A DNA stretch of 64,000 nt from Ascidiaceihabitans sp039975415 (GTDB lineage: Bacteria; Pseudomonadota; Alphaproteobacteria; Rhodobacterales; Rhodobacteraceae), in NCBI RefSeq assembly GCF_039975415.1, contig NZ_JBDWHD010000010.1; one strand, written 5' to 3'. This document shows, in pieces, positions 53,426 through 62,357 of the stretch; the first letter of the stretch is position 1, and every line of letters begins with the position of its first letter. The notes under the pieces are model-generated. The model saw only the letters and a program-made list of their open reading frames with translations. It ran no database searches and was not told the origin of the DNA. The translations under genes and the position numbers were made by a program.

Positions 53426-55598
53426 TGTACACAAGATGCTGCCACATCGGCGCACTCAGATCCTGATTTTCCGGCCCACTGCACATAACCCGCGCCACAC
53501 GCGCCAGGTAATCTGCCGCCCAGATATTGGCCGCGTCCTGAAACGGCATATCCTTTGGGGGGACGTCCATCTCTTCGATCTCGAATGTGATCCGGCCGTC
53601 ACGCCACAACGGTTGCACCCAGATCATAGGAACACCAAACGCATGCGCCAGCTTTAAGGGCGTGGTCGAAATCGTGACAGGAACGTCAAACACCGTGCCC
53701 GTAGCCCCCTTACCGCTGCGTCCGCCGCTTTGCCACAACGTGGGGGAATCCACCGCCATGCCAATGGTTTTTCCTGCGGCCAGCGCCTGCACCAAAGCCT
53801 TCGCCGCGTTTTGCGGGTTGTATCCAACAGTGATCAGCCTGTCCTTTTGGCGGTCATCAACTGTATGCGTGCGCAAATAAGCCAATTCACGCCCCGCCAA
53901 GAGGCCCTCGTCGAGCGCACATGACACCGACGGCCCGCCATGACTGGACATAAAGATCAAAGGCCCTGTGGTCTGGCCATGAACGCCCAAAGCTGATCGA
54001 TCAGGAAAATCTGTAAATTCCGCAATGTCCTGCGCCCGCGGCGCAATATGAGACACCCGCCGCGTGTTCGCTGTCGCCATACGCGCAAGACGTTGCCACA
54101 TGCGAAAACCCATGTCGGTATGACCGGATACGGCCCATGCCGCGTTCACAGCCAGTGGCACTGGCAATCCACTGGCCTTTTGATCAAGGCGTGCGCCGAT
54201 AGCGGCCATAGACTGAATATCGGACGGATCGCCCTTTTGCAGAACCGGCAACCTGTGTGCGTTCTGTTCCGGGCAGCCAAAACTACACTTTGTCATGGTT
54301 TCGACTGTGCGAAACAGGTCCAGATGCACACCGCTTTCAAAGGCGTTTTGTGCCCATGGCGTACACACTTCAAACGCATCATTGGCAGCGCCGAATTGCA
54401 GCAACACCTCAACCAGTTCCGGTTCAAACTGTGTTTTGCCCAGCCCAACCAATTCGGCTTGAACACGGTGCGCCTGGTCCAGCTTTTCGATGCGCATATA
54501 GCTGCGCATAAGTTTAACCCCGAAAGCCATTTTTCGGGCGGATTGCAACGCGAACAAATGTTCGAGCGTAGCAATGCTTTCGGCGCTTCGCCCTTCGATC
54601 GTGTCGATTGTCGCACGCAACGACAAAGCGTCCAGCGAATTGGGCACTTGTTCCAAAACACGGGTCAGGGCCGCACGACAGGCTGTGAAATCCAACAGTT
54701 TGTAGTGACACCGCGCAACCTTCATGGATCGCATACGATTTTGACCGGCATTGGCATCAGCCAGTTTGAACTGGCGCAACGCACCGCGCCAGTCTTCCTT
54801 TATGTATAGTAGATCACCAAGATCCAAATGCGTCTGGAACGACGATGCGCCATCGTCCTCAACCGACAAAAGCTGCCCCATACGCGCATTGATCCGCGCA
54901 TACGCGGCGCTGTTCGGACGCCCGGACAATGCATCCAGATTCAATTGAATTTGCAAGGCCTGCAGCGTAGGCAAACTGCTTTGCAGCAATGCATTGGCGG
55001 TGTCCAGATCATTTACGGACACCGCAAGCTGGGCACGCTGCACAATGAAAACATGATCTTCAGGTTCATTTTGAAGGACCGCATCCAAAAGCGATGCAGC
55101 TTCTTTATGGCGCAGGTTTTTCGCCAGCACATCGCAATGCACCGTTAAAACTCCGCGATCCTGCGGCCATGTTGCATAGGCGGATTGTGACAACTTCAGC
55201 GCTTTGGCAACATCGCCTTGCGCCAAGGCAAGCTTTATCTTGGCGATTGCCATTTCGCTGCTGCTGTCGTCTACCAACAGCGCGTTTACGTCGTCAAAGT
55301 CCCCCAGTACCCGCGCCGTTTCTATTAGCAACTGCCGCGCCTGCCGGTCGTCGCTATGGCTTTGAACATGTTTGCTTAGGACTGCTTTGGCATCCGTCAG
55401 GGACATCATCATGCGCAGGATTTGCGCCCGCATGACCATGGGGCTGGCGTTGTGGACATCTTCGTCGGAAAGCGCATCCAAAAGGGCCAAGGCATGGTTC
55501 AACGCCCGTCCCTTTCGTGCCATCCTGATGTCTTTCAAGGTCACCGATTTTGGTCCCGTCGACGTAACCTGCGCATTCAATATCCCTGTCTCAGGCAT
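53400..55598 (-). CDS. TPR-repeat protein with LpxL/HtrB-like acyltransferase domain
   Basis: 732 aa from ATG 55598 (the frame runs 10 codons further). Residues about 20-430 are helical repeats of TPR type (AKVARCHYKLLDFTACRAAL, LDALSLRATIDTIEGRSAES). The last 250 residues resemble lysophospholipid/lipid A acyltransferases: LIFMSSHGGPSVSCALDEG, GKTIGMAVDSPTLWQSGG and TTPLKLAHAFGVPMIWVQPL. The usual HxxxxD/E motif reads HGGPS, so catalysis by the standard mechanism is uncertain. First gene of the operon; would be the natural acceptor of the finished acyl chain. Confidence 0.8.
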   Translation of the reverse strand: MPETGILNAQVTSTGPKSVTLKDIRMARKGRALNHALALLDALSDEDVHNASPMVMRAQILRMMMSLTDAKAVLSKHVQSHSDDRQARQLLIETARVLGDFDDVNALLVDDSSSEMAIAKIKLALAQGDVAKALKLSQSAYATWPQDRGVLTVHCDVLAKNLRHKEAASLLDAVLQNEPEDHVFIVQRAQLAVSVNDLDTANALLQSSLPTLQALQIQLNLDALSGRPNSAAYARINARMGQLLSVEDDGASSFQTHLDLGDLLYIKEDWRGALRQFKLADANAGQNRMRSMKVARCHYKLLDFTACRAALTRVLEQVPNSLDALSLRATIDTIEGRSAESIATLEHLFALQSARKMAFGVKLMRSYMRIEKLDQAHRVQAELVGLGKTQFEPELVEVLLQFGAANDAFEVCTPWAQNAFESGVHLDLFRTVETMTKCSFGCPEQNAHRLPVLQKGDPSDIQSMAAIGARLDQKASGLPVPLAVNAAWAVSGHTDMGFRMWQRLARMATANTRRVSHIAPRAQDIAEFTDFPDRSALGVHGQTTGPLIFMSSHGGPSVSCALDEGLLAGRELAYLRTHTVDDRQKDRLITVGYNPQNAAKALVQALAAGKTIGMAVDSPTLWQSGGRSGKGATGTVFDVPVTISTTPLKLAHAFGVPMIWVQPLWRDGRITFEIEEMDVPPKDMPFQDAANIWAADYLARVARVMCSGPENQDLSAPMWQHLVYNGLGQKRA

Positions 55599-55781
55599 GA
55601 GACATAATCTATTTACATAAAATAACATTTCAATGATCGCCCAAGTCGCAAGCCGTGTAAATCAGCGCAGCTGGGCAATCATTGCAGTCGTACCTAGAGG
55701 TTTCAATGGGATTTTGGATTTAGGCCGGTTTACGGCGCCCATCTCAACCTAGGGTTCCGCAAAACCGGCTTTTGGCTTAAA

Positions 55782-57827
55782 TCAGAGGTCTTTCATCAAC
55801 CTGAGCGCGTCATAAATAGCCGCATGAGTGTTGCGTGCACTGACAGCATCGCCAATGCGGAACAGTTGAAATTGCCCTTCGGGGTTGCGCAAAACCGCTT
55901 GTGGGCGCCCTTCAATCAAAGCACTTTGATTAACTTCGCCCAAGTTCACGCTAAACGGTTTCAAATCGAAATACACGTCATCCAATGGCAGGGTTCCATA
56001 ATTCACCACCACTTGGTCATAGTGTTTGACCGTCTTGAAATCACTGTAATCCGTTCCGATTGTGGCATCCAAACGATTGCCGACCCGCGCCACCTGCAGC
56101 AAGCGTTGCGCGACAGTGAATGTCACATCCTTGTCTTGTAGACTGCGCATATACGGCACAAGGTTCATCGCCATAACTTCTGGGGCGATGCTGCGATCGG
56201 GTGTCATGACTTCGACGTGCGATCCCGCCATCGCCGCAATTTCCGCGGCCTGCAGCCCGGAATGGTCTCCGCTTTCGTCATAGATCAGCACCGATGCGGC
56301 GGGCTTTGCGTCGCCCGAAATAATATCCCAAGCGGACACCACATGCGCGGCTTCTTTGCCTTGTTCCAACAGTTCGAGATTTGGCAACCCGCCAGTTGCA
56401 ACGACAACAATGTCCGGGTTCTGGGCCAGCACATCCGCGGCCTCTGCCCATGTGTTGAAATGAAACGCAACGTTACGCGCAGCGCATTGCGCCATGCGCC
56501 AATCAATGATGCCGATCATCTCGCGTCTGCGCGGGCTTTGTGCGGTCAGTCGAATCTGCCCGCCCGGTTCTGGCTGTGCTTCAAAGACGACAACTTCGTG
56601 ACCGCGTTCTGCCGCAACGCGGGCCGCCTCTAAGCCGCCCGGCCCCGCGCCCACAACAACCACTTTCCTGCTTTTGTCTGCCTTGGCAATCACATGCGGC
56701 ATCGTCAGCTCGCGCCCGGTCGCCGGATTGTGAATGCACAATGCCTCGCCTGCTTGATAGATCCGGTCCAAGCAATATGTGGCACCAACGCAAGGTCGAA
56801 TGTCGTCTTCACGACCCTCGCGAATTTTTTGCACAATATGCGGGTCCGCCATATGGGCGCGGGTCATACCCACCATATCCAACAGGCCTGCATCAATAGC
56901 ATGGCGCGCTGTGGCGACATCGGGAATACGCGCGGCATGAAACGTCGGCATTCCGGTTTCCTTGCGGACGGCACCGGCAAAATCCAGATGCGGCGCGGAT
57001 GGCATACCCTGAACAGGAATAACATCTGTCATGGCCGGGTCCGTATGAATGCGCCCCTTGATGACATTCAAGAAATCCATTTGGCCTGTGTCCGCCAGAA
57101 TTTTCGAGATTTTCAGCCCTTCTTGGGCGGTTATCCCACCGGCCTGTGCCTCGTCTGCGGTATAGCGAGCCCCGATGATGAAATCATCACCAACGCGTTT
57201 ACGGACGGCGTCCAGCACGACCAACGGAAACCGCATGCGGCTTTCCAAAGTTTGCCCGCCATATGGTCCGTCCAGATCATTGGTCAGCGGTGACCAAAAC
57301 TGGTCCAGCAAATGGCCATAGACCTGCAATTCTATGCCATCCATGCCACCGGCTTTCATACGTTCCGCAGCGTCCGCAAAATCGGAAATAACACGGGCGA
57401 TGTCCCAGTCTTCGACCAACTTGGGAAACGCGCGATGGGCAGGTTCGCGGTGCTTTGACGATGAAATGGACGGCAACCAATCGCCTTTGTTCCACGTCGT
57501 ACGACGGCCCAAATGGGTCAGTTGGATCATCACGGCACAGCCATGTTCGTGACAACGATCTGTCAGCTGCCTGATCCATGGCACGACTTCATCTTTGTAA
57601 GCCAGCACGTTGTTGAACACCGGTGGGCTGTCTTTTGACACTGCCGCCGAACCTGCCGTCATCGCCAAAGCCACACCCGCCTTTGCGCGTTCCTCGTGAT
57701 AGGCGGCGTAGCGTTCTTTGGGCATACCGTCTTCAGGGTATGCCGGTTCGTGACTGGTGGTCATGATCCGGTTTTTAAGGGTGAGGTGTTTTAACTGATA
57801 GGGTTGCAACAAGGGGTCTTGCGACAT
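55782..57827 (-). CDS. NADH:flavin oxidoreductase/demethylase (DgcA/StcD-like)
   Basis: 681 aa. N-terminal old-yellow-enzyme barrel (about 1-370: MTTSHEPAYPEDGMPKERYA, QLTHLGRRTTWNKGDWLPS, VYGHLLDQFWSPLTNDLDGP). Then comes an Fe-S region RPCVGATYCLDRIY...CIHN, in which one usual Cys is Ala, as I recall for the N-methylproline/dimethylglycine demethylase subgroup. A C-terminal FAD/NAD domain follows (VVVVGAGPGGLEAARVAAER). Related proteins demethylate dimethylglycine and stachydrine. Last gene of the tct operon, 86 bases after the synthetase. Confidence 0.87.
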   Translation of the reverse strand: MSQDPLLQPYQLKHLTLKNRIMTTSHEPAYPEDGMPKERYAAYHEERAKAGVALAMTAGSAAVSKDSPPVFNNVLAYKDEVVPWIRQLTDRCHEHGCAVMIQLTHLGRRTTWNKGDWLPSISSSKHREPAHRAFPKLVEDWDIARVISDFADAAERMKAGGMDGIELQVYGHLLDQFWSPLTNDLDGPYGGQTLESRMRFPLVVLDAVRKRVGDDFIIGARYTADEAQAGGITAQEGLKISKILADTGQMDFLNVIKGRIHTDPAMTDVIPVQGMPSAPHLDFAGAVRKETGMPTFHAARIPDVATARHAIDAGLLDMVGMTRAHMADPHIVQKIREGREDDIRPCVGATYCLDRIYQAGEALCIHNPATGRELTMPHVIAKADKSRKVVVVGAGPGGLEAARVAAERGHEVVVFEAQPEPGGQIRLTAQSPRRREMIGIIDWRMAQCAARNVAFHFNTWAEAADVLAQNPDIVVVATGGLPNLELLEQGKEAAHVVSAWDIISGDAKPAASVLIYDESGDHSGLQAAEIAAMAGSHVEVMTPDRSIAPEVMAMNLVPYMRSLQDKDVTFTVAQRLLQVARVGNRLDATIGTDYSDFKTVKHYDQVVVNYGTLPLDDVYFDLKPFSVNLGEVNQSALIEGRPQAVLRNPEGQFQLFRIGDAVSARNTHAAIYDALRLMKDL

Positions 57828-57913
57828 GGGCTGTCCTTGGAAATGTGATCTTTCTCAAAATTGTGTCGTTGACCAACGCGTACAACAAGTCCCGAAACCG
57901 ACAAAAGCGAACC

Positions 57914-59413
57914 TCAGCCAGTCGCTTCCGTCATGTCCAGCAACTTGAGACGCTGGATTTTCCCCGATGGCCCCTTCGGCAACTCGGGCAAAAAGTGGAT
58001 ATGATCTGGGGCTTTGAATTTTCCGACACGCTCCACACACAAAGCAATCAGTTGACCATCAGACAGCCCCGACCCGTCACGCACACGCACAGCCGCTTCC
58101 ACCCGCTCACCGTAGGTCTTGCAGGGTCGGGCAAAGGCCGCGGCCTCTATCACATCGCCATGTGCATAAAGCGCTTCGTCAATTTCGCGGGGCGCTATGT
58201 TTTCGCCGCCCTTGATGATCAGTTCCTTTAACCTGCCCGTCACAAACAGGTATCCGTCCGCGTCTTTACGGCCCAAATCCCCGGTGCGCAGCCACTGACC
58301 TGCAAAGCTGGCTTTGGTTGCGTCCGGATTCTTGAGGTATTCCAACATCACATTTGGCCCGCGCACCACGATCTCTCCCTCAATGTCGGGGGCGCATGGC
58401 GTCATATCGCTGGCAAACACGTCAACCGCGTTTCCATAGGCCAGACCCGGCGACCCGATCTTGCGTGTGCCAGGGGGCAATGGATTGGACAATATTTGTG
58501 CCGCTGTTTCGGTAAGCCCCATTGTCTCGACAATCGGCACATCAAAACGTGTCTCAAAGGCCGTTTGCACGTCGGGTGCCAAGGCAGATGACGCGGAACG
58601 CCCAAACCGCAGACGGGCTTTTGTGTCCGCGTCGGGATCCCTTTCACCGTGCAACAAATGCGAAATGATCGTCGGCACAACAGAGAACCAGTTGGCCTTG
58701 GTGTCGCGCACCTGATCCCAGAAGCGCCCGGCCGAAAACCGCGAGGCCATCGCCACCGATCCGCCCGACACAAGCGGCCCGATCATCGTGACGCATAACC
58801 CGTTGATGTGGTAGATTGGCAGAACACACAAAGCACGGTCTTGCGCCGTCAACGCGTGTGCCACAGCCGTCGTCCATCCCCCCGCCAAAAGGCTGGCGTG
58901 GGTGTGCACAACCCCTTTGGGGCGCCCTGTGGTTCCAGAGGTATACATCAACAACGCATGGTCTTGGGGGCCAATATCGTGTAATTTCGCCCCGCTGACC
59001 GCACGGTCAACCGTCAAAGCTTCAAGGCCGTCCGGTTTCGTCTCGGCAAACAATTCCACAGCCGTGTTATGGACAAGTGCCAGCTTGGCATCGCAATGGG
59101 TCAATGCATAGGAAATCGCATCATGACCCGCGGCAAGATTGATCATGGTGGCACGAAATCCGCCGTACACAGCCCCGAAGAATGCCAAGACACCTTCACG
59201 CCCGTTGGGTTGCATCACTGCAACGCTTTCCCCTTTTGCCGTGCCCGCCGCGGTAATCGCCAAAGCCACGCGGTGCGCTTGCCGGCACAAATCACGCCAC
59301 GTCAGCGGACTGGCCCCATCAGTAAACACATAAGCGATGTCATCACTGTCGCATCGCGCGTCCAGCCAGTCACGTAACGTGCCTTCAGGCGAGGTATCTT
59401 TGCGCAAAATCAT
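57914..59413 (-). CDS. AMP-forming acyl-CoA synthetase
   Basis: 499 aa from ATG 59413 (ATGA overlap with the dehydrogenase). ATP-binding ALLMYTSGTTGRPKGVVHTH, then VVPTIISHLLHG, VETMGLTETAAQIL, and the hinge-lysine motifs YLFVTGRLKELIIKGGENIA and PKGPSGKIQRL. Ligates a carboxylic acid to CoA. Next to a CoA-acylating aldehyde dehydrogenase, it resembles the SauT-SauS pair of sulfoacetate use, but other short acids are possible. Confidence 0.91.
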   Translation of the reverse strand: MILRKDTSPEGTLRDWLDARCDSDDIAYVFTDGASPLTWRDLCRQAHRVALAITAAGTAKGESVAVMQPNGREGVLAFFGAVYGGFRATMINLAAGHDAISYALTHCDAKLALVHNTAVELFAETKPDGLEALTVDRAVSGAKLHDIGPQDHALLMYTSGTTGRPKGVVHTHASLLAGGWTTAVAHALTAQDRALCVLPIYHINGLCVTMIGPLVSGGSVAMASRFSAGRFWDQVRDTKANWFSVVPTIISHLLHGERDPDADTKARLRFGRSASSALAPDVQTAFETRFDVPIVETMGLTETAAQILSNPLPPGTRKIGSPGLAYGNAVDVFASDMTPCAPDIEGEIVVRGPNVMLEYLKNPDATKASFAGQWLRTGDLGRKDADGYLFVTGRLKELIIKGGENIAPREIDEALYAHGDVIEAAAFARPCKTYGERVEAAVRVRDGSGLSDGQLIALCVERVGKFKAPDHIHFLPELPKGPSGKIQRLKLLDMTEATG

Positions 59414-60810
59414 TTGCCAACCGCATCCCAATAGTCCGAAAATATGTCTTCGACTGCAGGCTCTCGCGCTGGAATTTCACGCACGATTTTGGTTGTTTGC
59501 ATGAAGTGTTTCCAATGCACGTTGTCGTCAATGGAATTGCCCCCCCAAGACCCGCATCCCATAGACAATGAAAACGGCATTCCATTGTTGAACGCCCCCC
59601 CAGTTGCAAAACAATGTGCTTGGTTCACAATCACGCGGCTTGTGGGGATGGCATGGGCCAACGTCACAGCACGGTCATCGCGTGTGGAATGCAGTCCAAC
59701 GGAATGGCCTGCCCCCAAATGGTCCTGAACGGCGGCCGTTTTGGTGACAGCATCCTCAAAATCCGTCGCACGGTACAAAGCAGCCACGCGGCTTAATTTT
59801 TCGCCAGACAACGGGTGCCCTTTGCCGATACCAGTGGTTTCGACAGCCAAAAATTCGGTATGCGCCGGCGCATCGGTGATCCCGAATGCGGCCAGCATCT
59901 TGTCGGCATCTTGCGCCATAATCGCGGGGTTCAGGTGCCCGTTTGGCCAAAGCTTTTCGATAATGGGCGCATCGTCTTGCACATGGATGCCCCCCGCCTT
60001 TGCAAGCTCAGTCATGAAGGCGTCAAAAATCGCATCAACGACAACAATCGCATTCTCGGATGAGCAGGACGTGGCATTGTCGAAGGTTTTAGACGCCGTA
60101 ATCTTTGCCGCAGCCTCGGCCAAATCGGCCGTTTCGTCCACGATCACCGTGACATTGCCTGCGCCAACCGCCAACGCCGGTGTCCCAGAGGTGTAGGCGC
60201 GTTTGACGTTGTTCTGGCTGCCGGTCACAACGATGGTGTCGGTGATTTCCAGCAAGCGCTGGGTTTTTTCCTTTGATCCCGGCGCGGGCACCATCTGGAC
60301 CAGATCATGATCCAGACCGAATTTATCAAATTCTTCGTAGATGTATCCGATCAATGTTTCGCAGCTTGGGACCCCTTTGGGCGAGGGTGACAGCACAATC
60401 GCATTGCCGCATTTCAGCGCATTGATGATGTTGTTGGCAGGGGTTGCCGCCGGATTCGTCGAGGGCACGACAGCCCCGATAACGCCTTTGGGGCGTGCAA
60501 TTTCGGTAATGCCTGTCGCGGGGTCGTCTGATACCACACCGAAGGTTTTTGCAACTTCAAGGTCGCGCATCAACCCCAACGTCTTGCGGTGGTTTTTGAT
60601 AATCTTATCGGGAACATTGCCAAGGCCTGTGGTCTGCACGGCCATCTCTGCCAAGGTTTTGTTGCGCGTGGGTTCCATTATAGCCCAAGCAGCTGCTTTC
60701 GCCGCGCGGTCATAGATGTCCTGACTGCCGGATGCTTCATACTTGGCTTGCGCCACACGGGCACGTGTCACGATGGCATCTACTTGCATCAAATCGTCCT
60801 GAGCGGTCAT
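59410..60810 (-). CDS. CoA-acylating aldehyde dehydrogenase (SauS/EutE-like)
   Basis: 466 aa. Short-ALDH of the acylating type: RPKGVIGAVVPSTNPAATPA, IVLSPSPKGVPS, VVTGSQNNVKRAYTSG, and catalytic Cys in DNATSCSSENAIVV. Reversibly links an aldehyde to acyl-CoA with NAD(P). Ribosome site AAAAGGAA eight bases before ATG 60810. With the synthetase downstream it would either reduce an activated acid to an aldehyde or convert an aldehyde to acyl-CoA. SauS-like sulfoacetaldehyde dehydrogenase is the best-known homologue in mind. Confidence 0.9.
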   Translation of the reverse strand: MTAQDDLMQVDAIVTRARVAQAKYEASGSQDIYDRAAKAAAWAIMEPTRNKTLAEMAVQTTGLGNVPDKIIKNHRKTLGLMRDLEVAKTFGVVSDDPATGITEIARPKGVIGAVVPSTNPAATPANNIINALKCGNAIVLSPSPKGVPSCETLIGYIYEEFDKFGLDHDLVQMVPAPGSKEKTQRLLEITDTIVVTGSQNNVKRAYTSGTPALAVGAGNVTVIVDETADLAEAAAKITASKTFDNATSCSSENAIVVVDAIFDAFMTELAKAGGIHVQDDAPIIEKLWPNGHLNPAIMAQDADKMLAAFGITDAPAHTEFLAVETTGIGKGHPLSGEKLSRVAALYRATDFEDAVTKTAAVQDHLGAGHSVGLHSTRDDRAVTLAHAIPTSRVIVNQAHCFATGGAFNNGMPFSLSMGCGSWGGNSIDDNVHWKHFMQTTKIVREIPAREPAVEDIFSDYWDAVGK

Positions 60811-60872
60811 GTCATGTTCCTTTTCTGGGTGTGGCAGGCCGTATACCGCCCCGCCACCTCATGCGTAGAGTT

Positions 60873-61841
60873 TTAAAGACCTGCAAGCAGCTCTTTCAGG
60901 GTTTCTTCACGTGCCGCCCACATGGCCAGCACTTCGTCGCGTGTCATGATGTGCATCGGGCTACCGCCGGCTTTCATTTTGCCAGCCACACGCTTGTTTT
61001 CGAACATTGCAGGCACAGTTGCAGCCAGCTTGTCGATGATGCCTTGTGGTGTGCCTTTTGGCACCATCACACCGCGGAAGTTCACGGACGAATTGTCGAC
61101 GTCCAAGCCGCTTTCCATCATCGTTGGAACGTCTGGCAGGAATTCGTTGCGCTCAAGATCAGCAACCGCAAGAATTTTGATAGAGCCTGCTTGTGCCGCG
61201 CGGAACGCATCCGACAAGTTGTTGATGCCCGCCATCACGTCACCTGCGATCACAGCCTTCATCGCCGCAGCACCACCACCTTTGGTGGGGATGTAGGCCA
61301 TCTTCATGTCGCCTGCTTTTTCCATCTGCAACGCTGCGATGTGGTGGCCCACAAAAAGGCCCGCGCCCGATGTCGTCAGCTTGCCGGGGTTGGCTTTGGT
61401 GAAATCCACAACGTCTTGCAACGTGTTGAATTCGCTGTCTGCGCCAACGACCAAAACGGCTGGGTCTGCGCCCCAGTTGGCAATCGGTTCAAACGTGTCT
61501 GCGCTGTATTGCACACCGCCTTTGATGGACTGCGCCACGAAGTGCGGGATGTTGTAGGCGCCCAGCGTATAGCCATCGGCCTCGGCTTGTGTTGCAAGCC
61601 AGTTCCACCCCACGCGACCACCGGCGCCCGGCTTGTTCAGGATCGCAATAGGCATGCCCAGCGCGTCTTCGTTGCCCGCTGTCATTGTGACAATCCGTGC
61701 TTGGAAATCTGTCGCGCCGCCAGCGCCATAGCTGACCATCATCATGATGGGACGCTCTGGATAGTTGGCATGACCGTCCGCAGCTGCGACACCCGACATA
61801 CCCATCAGTGCAATCGCTGCACCTGCTAGTAGTTTTTTCAT
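60873..61841 (-). CDS. tctC: Tripartite tricarboxylate transporter substrate-binding protein
   Basis: 322 aa. Sec signal MKKLLAGAAIALMGMSGVAA, mature start ADGHANYPERPI. TctC pattern: MVSYGAGGATDFQARIV, NKPGAGGRVGWNWLATQAEA, VPTMMESGLDV, MVPKGTPQGIIDKL. GGGAGG ribosome site before the ATG. Captures an anionic substrate in the periplasm for TctAB. Confidence 0.94.
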   Translation of the reverse strand: MKKLLAGAAIALMGMSGVAAADGHANYPERPIMMMVSYGAGGATDFQARIVTMTAGNEDALGMPIAILNKPGAGGRVGWNWLATQAEADGYTLGAYNIPHFVAQSIKGGVQYSADTFEPIANWGADPAVLVVGADSEFNTLQDVVDFTKANPGKLTTSGAGLFVGHHIAALQMEKAGDMKMAYIPTKGGGAAAMKAVIAGDVMAGINNLSDAFRAAQAGSIKILAVADLERNEFLPDVPTMMESGLDVDNSSVNFRGVMVPKGTPQGIIDKLAATVPAMFENKRVAGKMKAGGSPMHIMTRDEVLAMWAAREETLKELLAGL

Positions 61842-61886
61842 AGTTCTTCCTCCCTAAAGGTTAATTCTGCCTGCTATTCTTGCAGG

Positions 61887-62357
61887 TCAGAACAAAATCT
61901 CTCGCGGTGTGTAAACTTTCAAAAGCAACGCGAAGAGTCCGTACATCACCGCCATAAAACAAGCTGTGATGATCATGCGTTTCAACCATGATTTCAGCGC
62001 CGTATGTGGTGCCGGATCGTAGAGGCTGAGCAAAACGAAAAAGGCGATTGCGGTGGCTGTATAAAAACCCAGCCCCTTCGCCGCCCAGAAGATGTAGACC
62101 AAAGCCACCAAAAGCCCCGGCACCAGATTTGTGATTTGCGGCATGGATATACCGCTGCCAACTTTGGTCCATCCTAGACAGGCCTTGGCAAAGGTCCAAA
62201 TCGCCAAAATCACGAACACCGTCGCAATCAACCGCGGAAACAGGAACGCCTCGGACGGTTGTTGCGTGAAGCTGATGTAGGTCACCCACACCCCGACAGC
62301 GGCGACCACGCCGGACCCGATGATGTGTTGAAGACGTGGCAGGCTGACGTCGCTCAT
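61887..62357 (-). CDS. tctB: Tripartite tricarboxylate transporter small membrane subunit
   Basis: 156 aa from ATG 62357, which overlaps the tctA stop in an ATGA; an upstream in-frame ATG at 62408 lies within tctA. Four predicted membrane helices (IGSGVVAAVGVWVTYISF; LFPRLIATVFVILAIWTF; LVPGLLVALVYIFWAA; MIITACFMAVMYGLFALLL), as in TctB. Confidence 0.9.
   Translation of the reverse strand: MSDVSLPRLQHIIGSGVVAAVGVWVTYISFTQQPSEAFLFPRLIATVFVILAIWTFAKACLGWTKVGSGISMPQITNLVPGLLVALVYIFWAAKGLGFYTATAIAFFVLLSLYDPAPHTALKSWLKRMIITACFMAVMYGLFALLLKVYTPREILF

Noticed and set aside
55724..55769. Inverted repeat GCCGGTTT / AAACCGGC downstream of the demethylase-type gene
   Set aside because: The 30-base loop makes a terminator unlikely and no protein-binding logic is evident.
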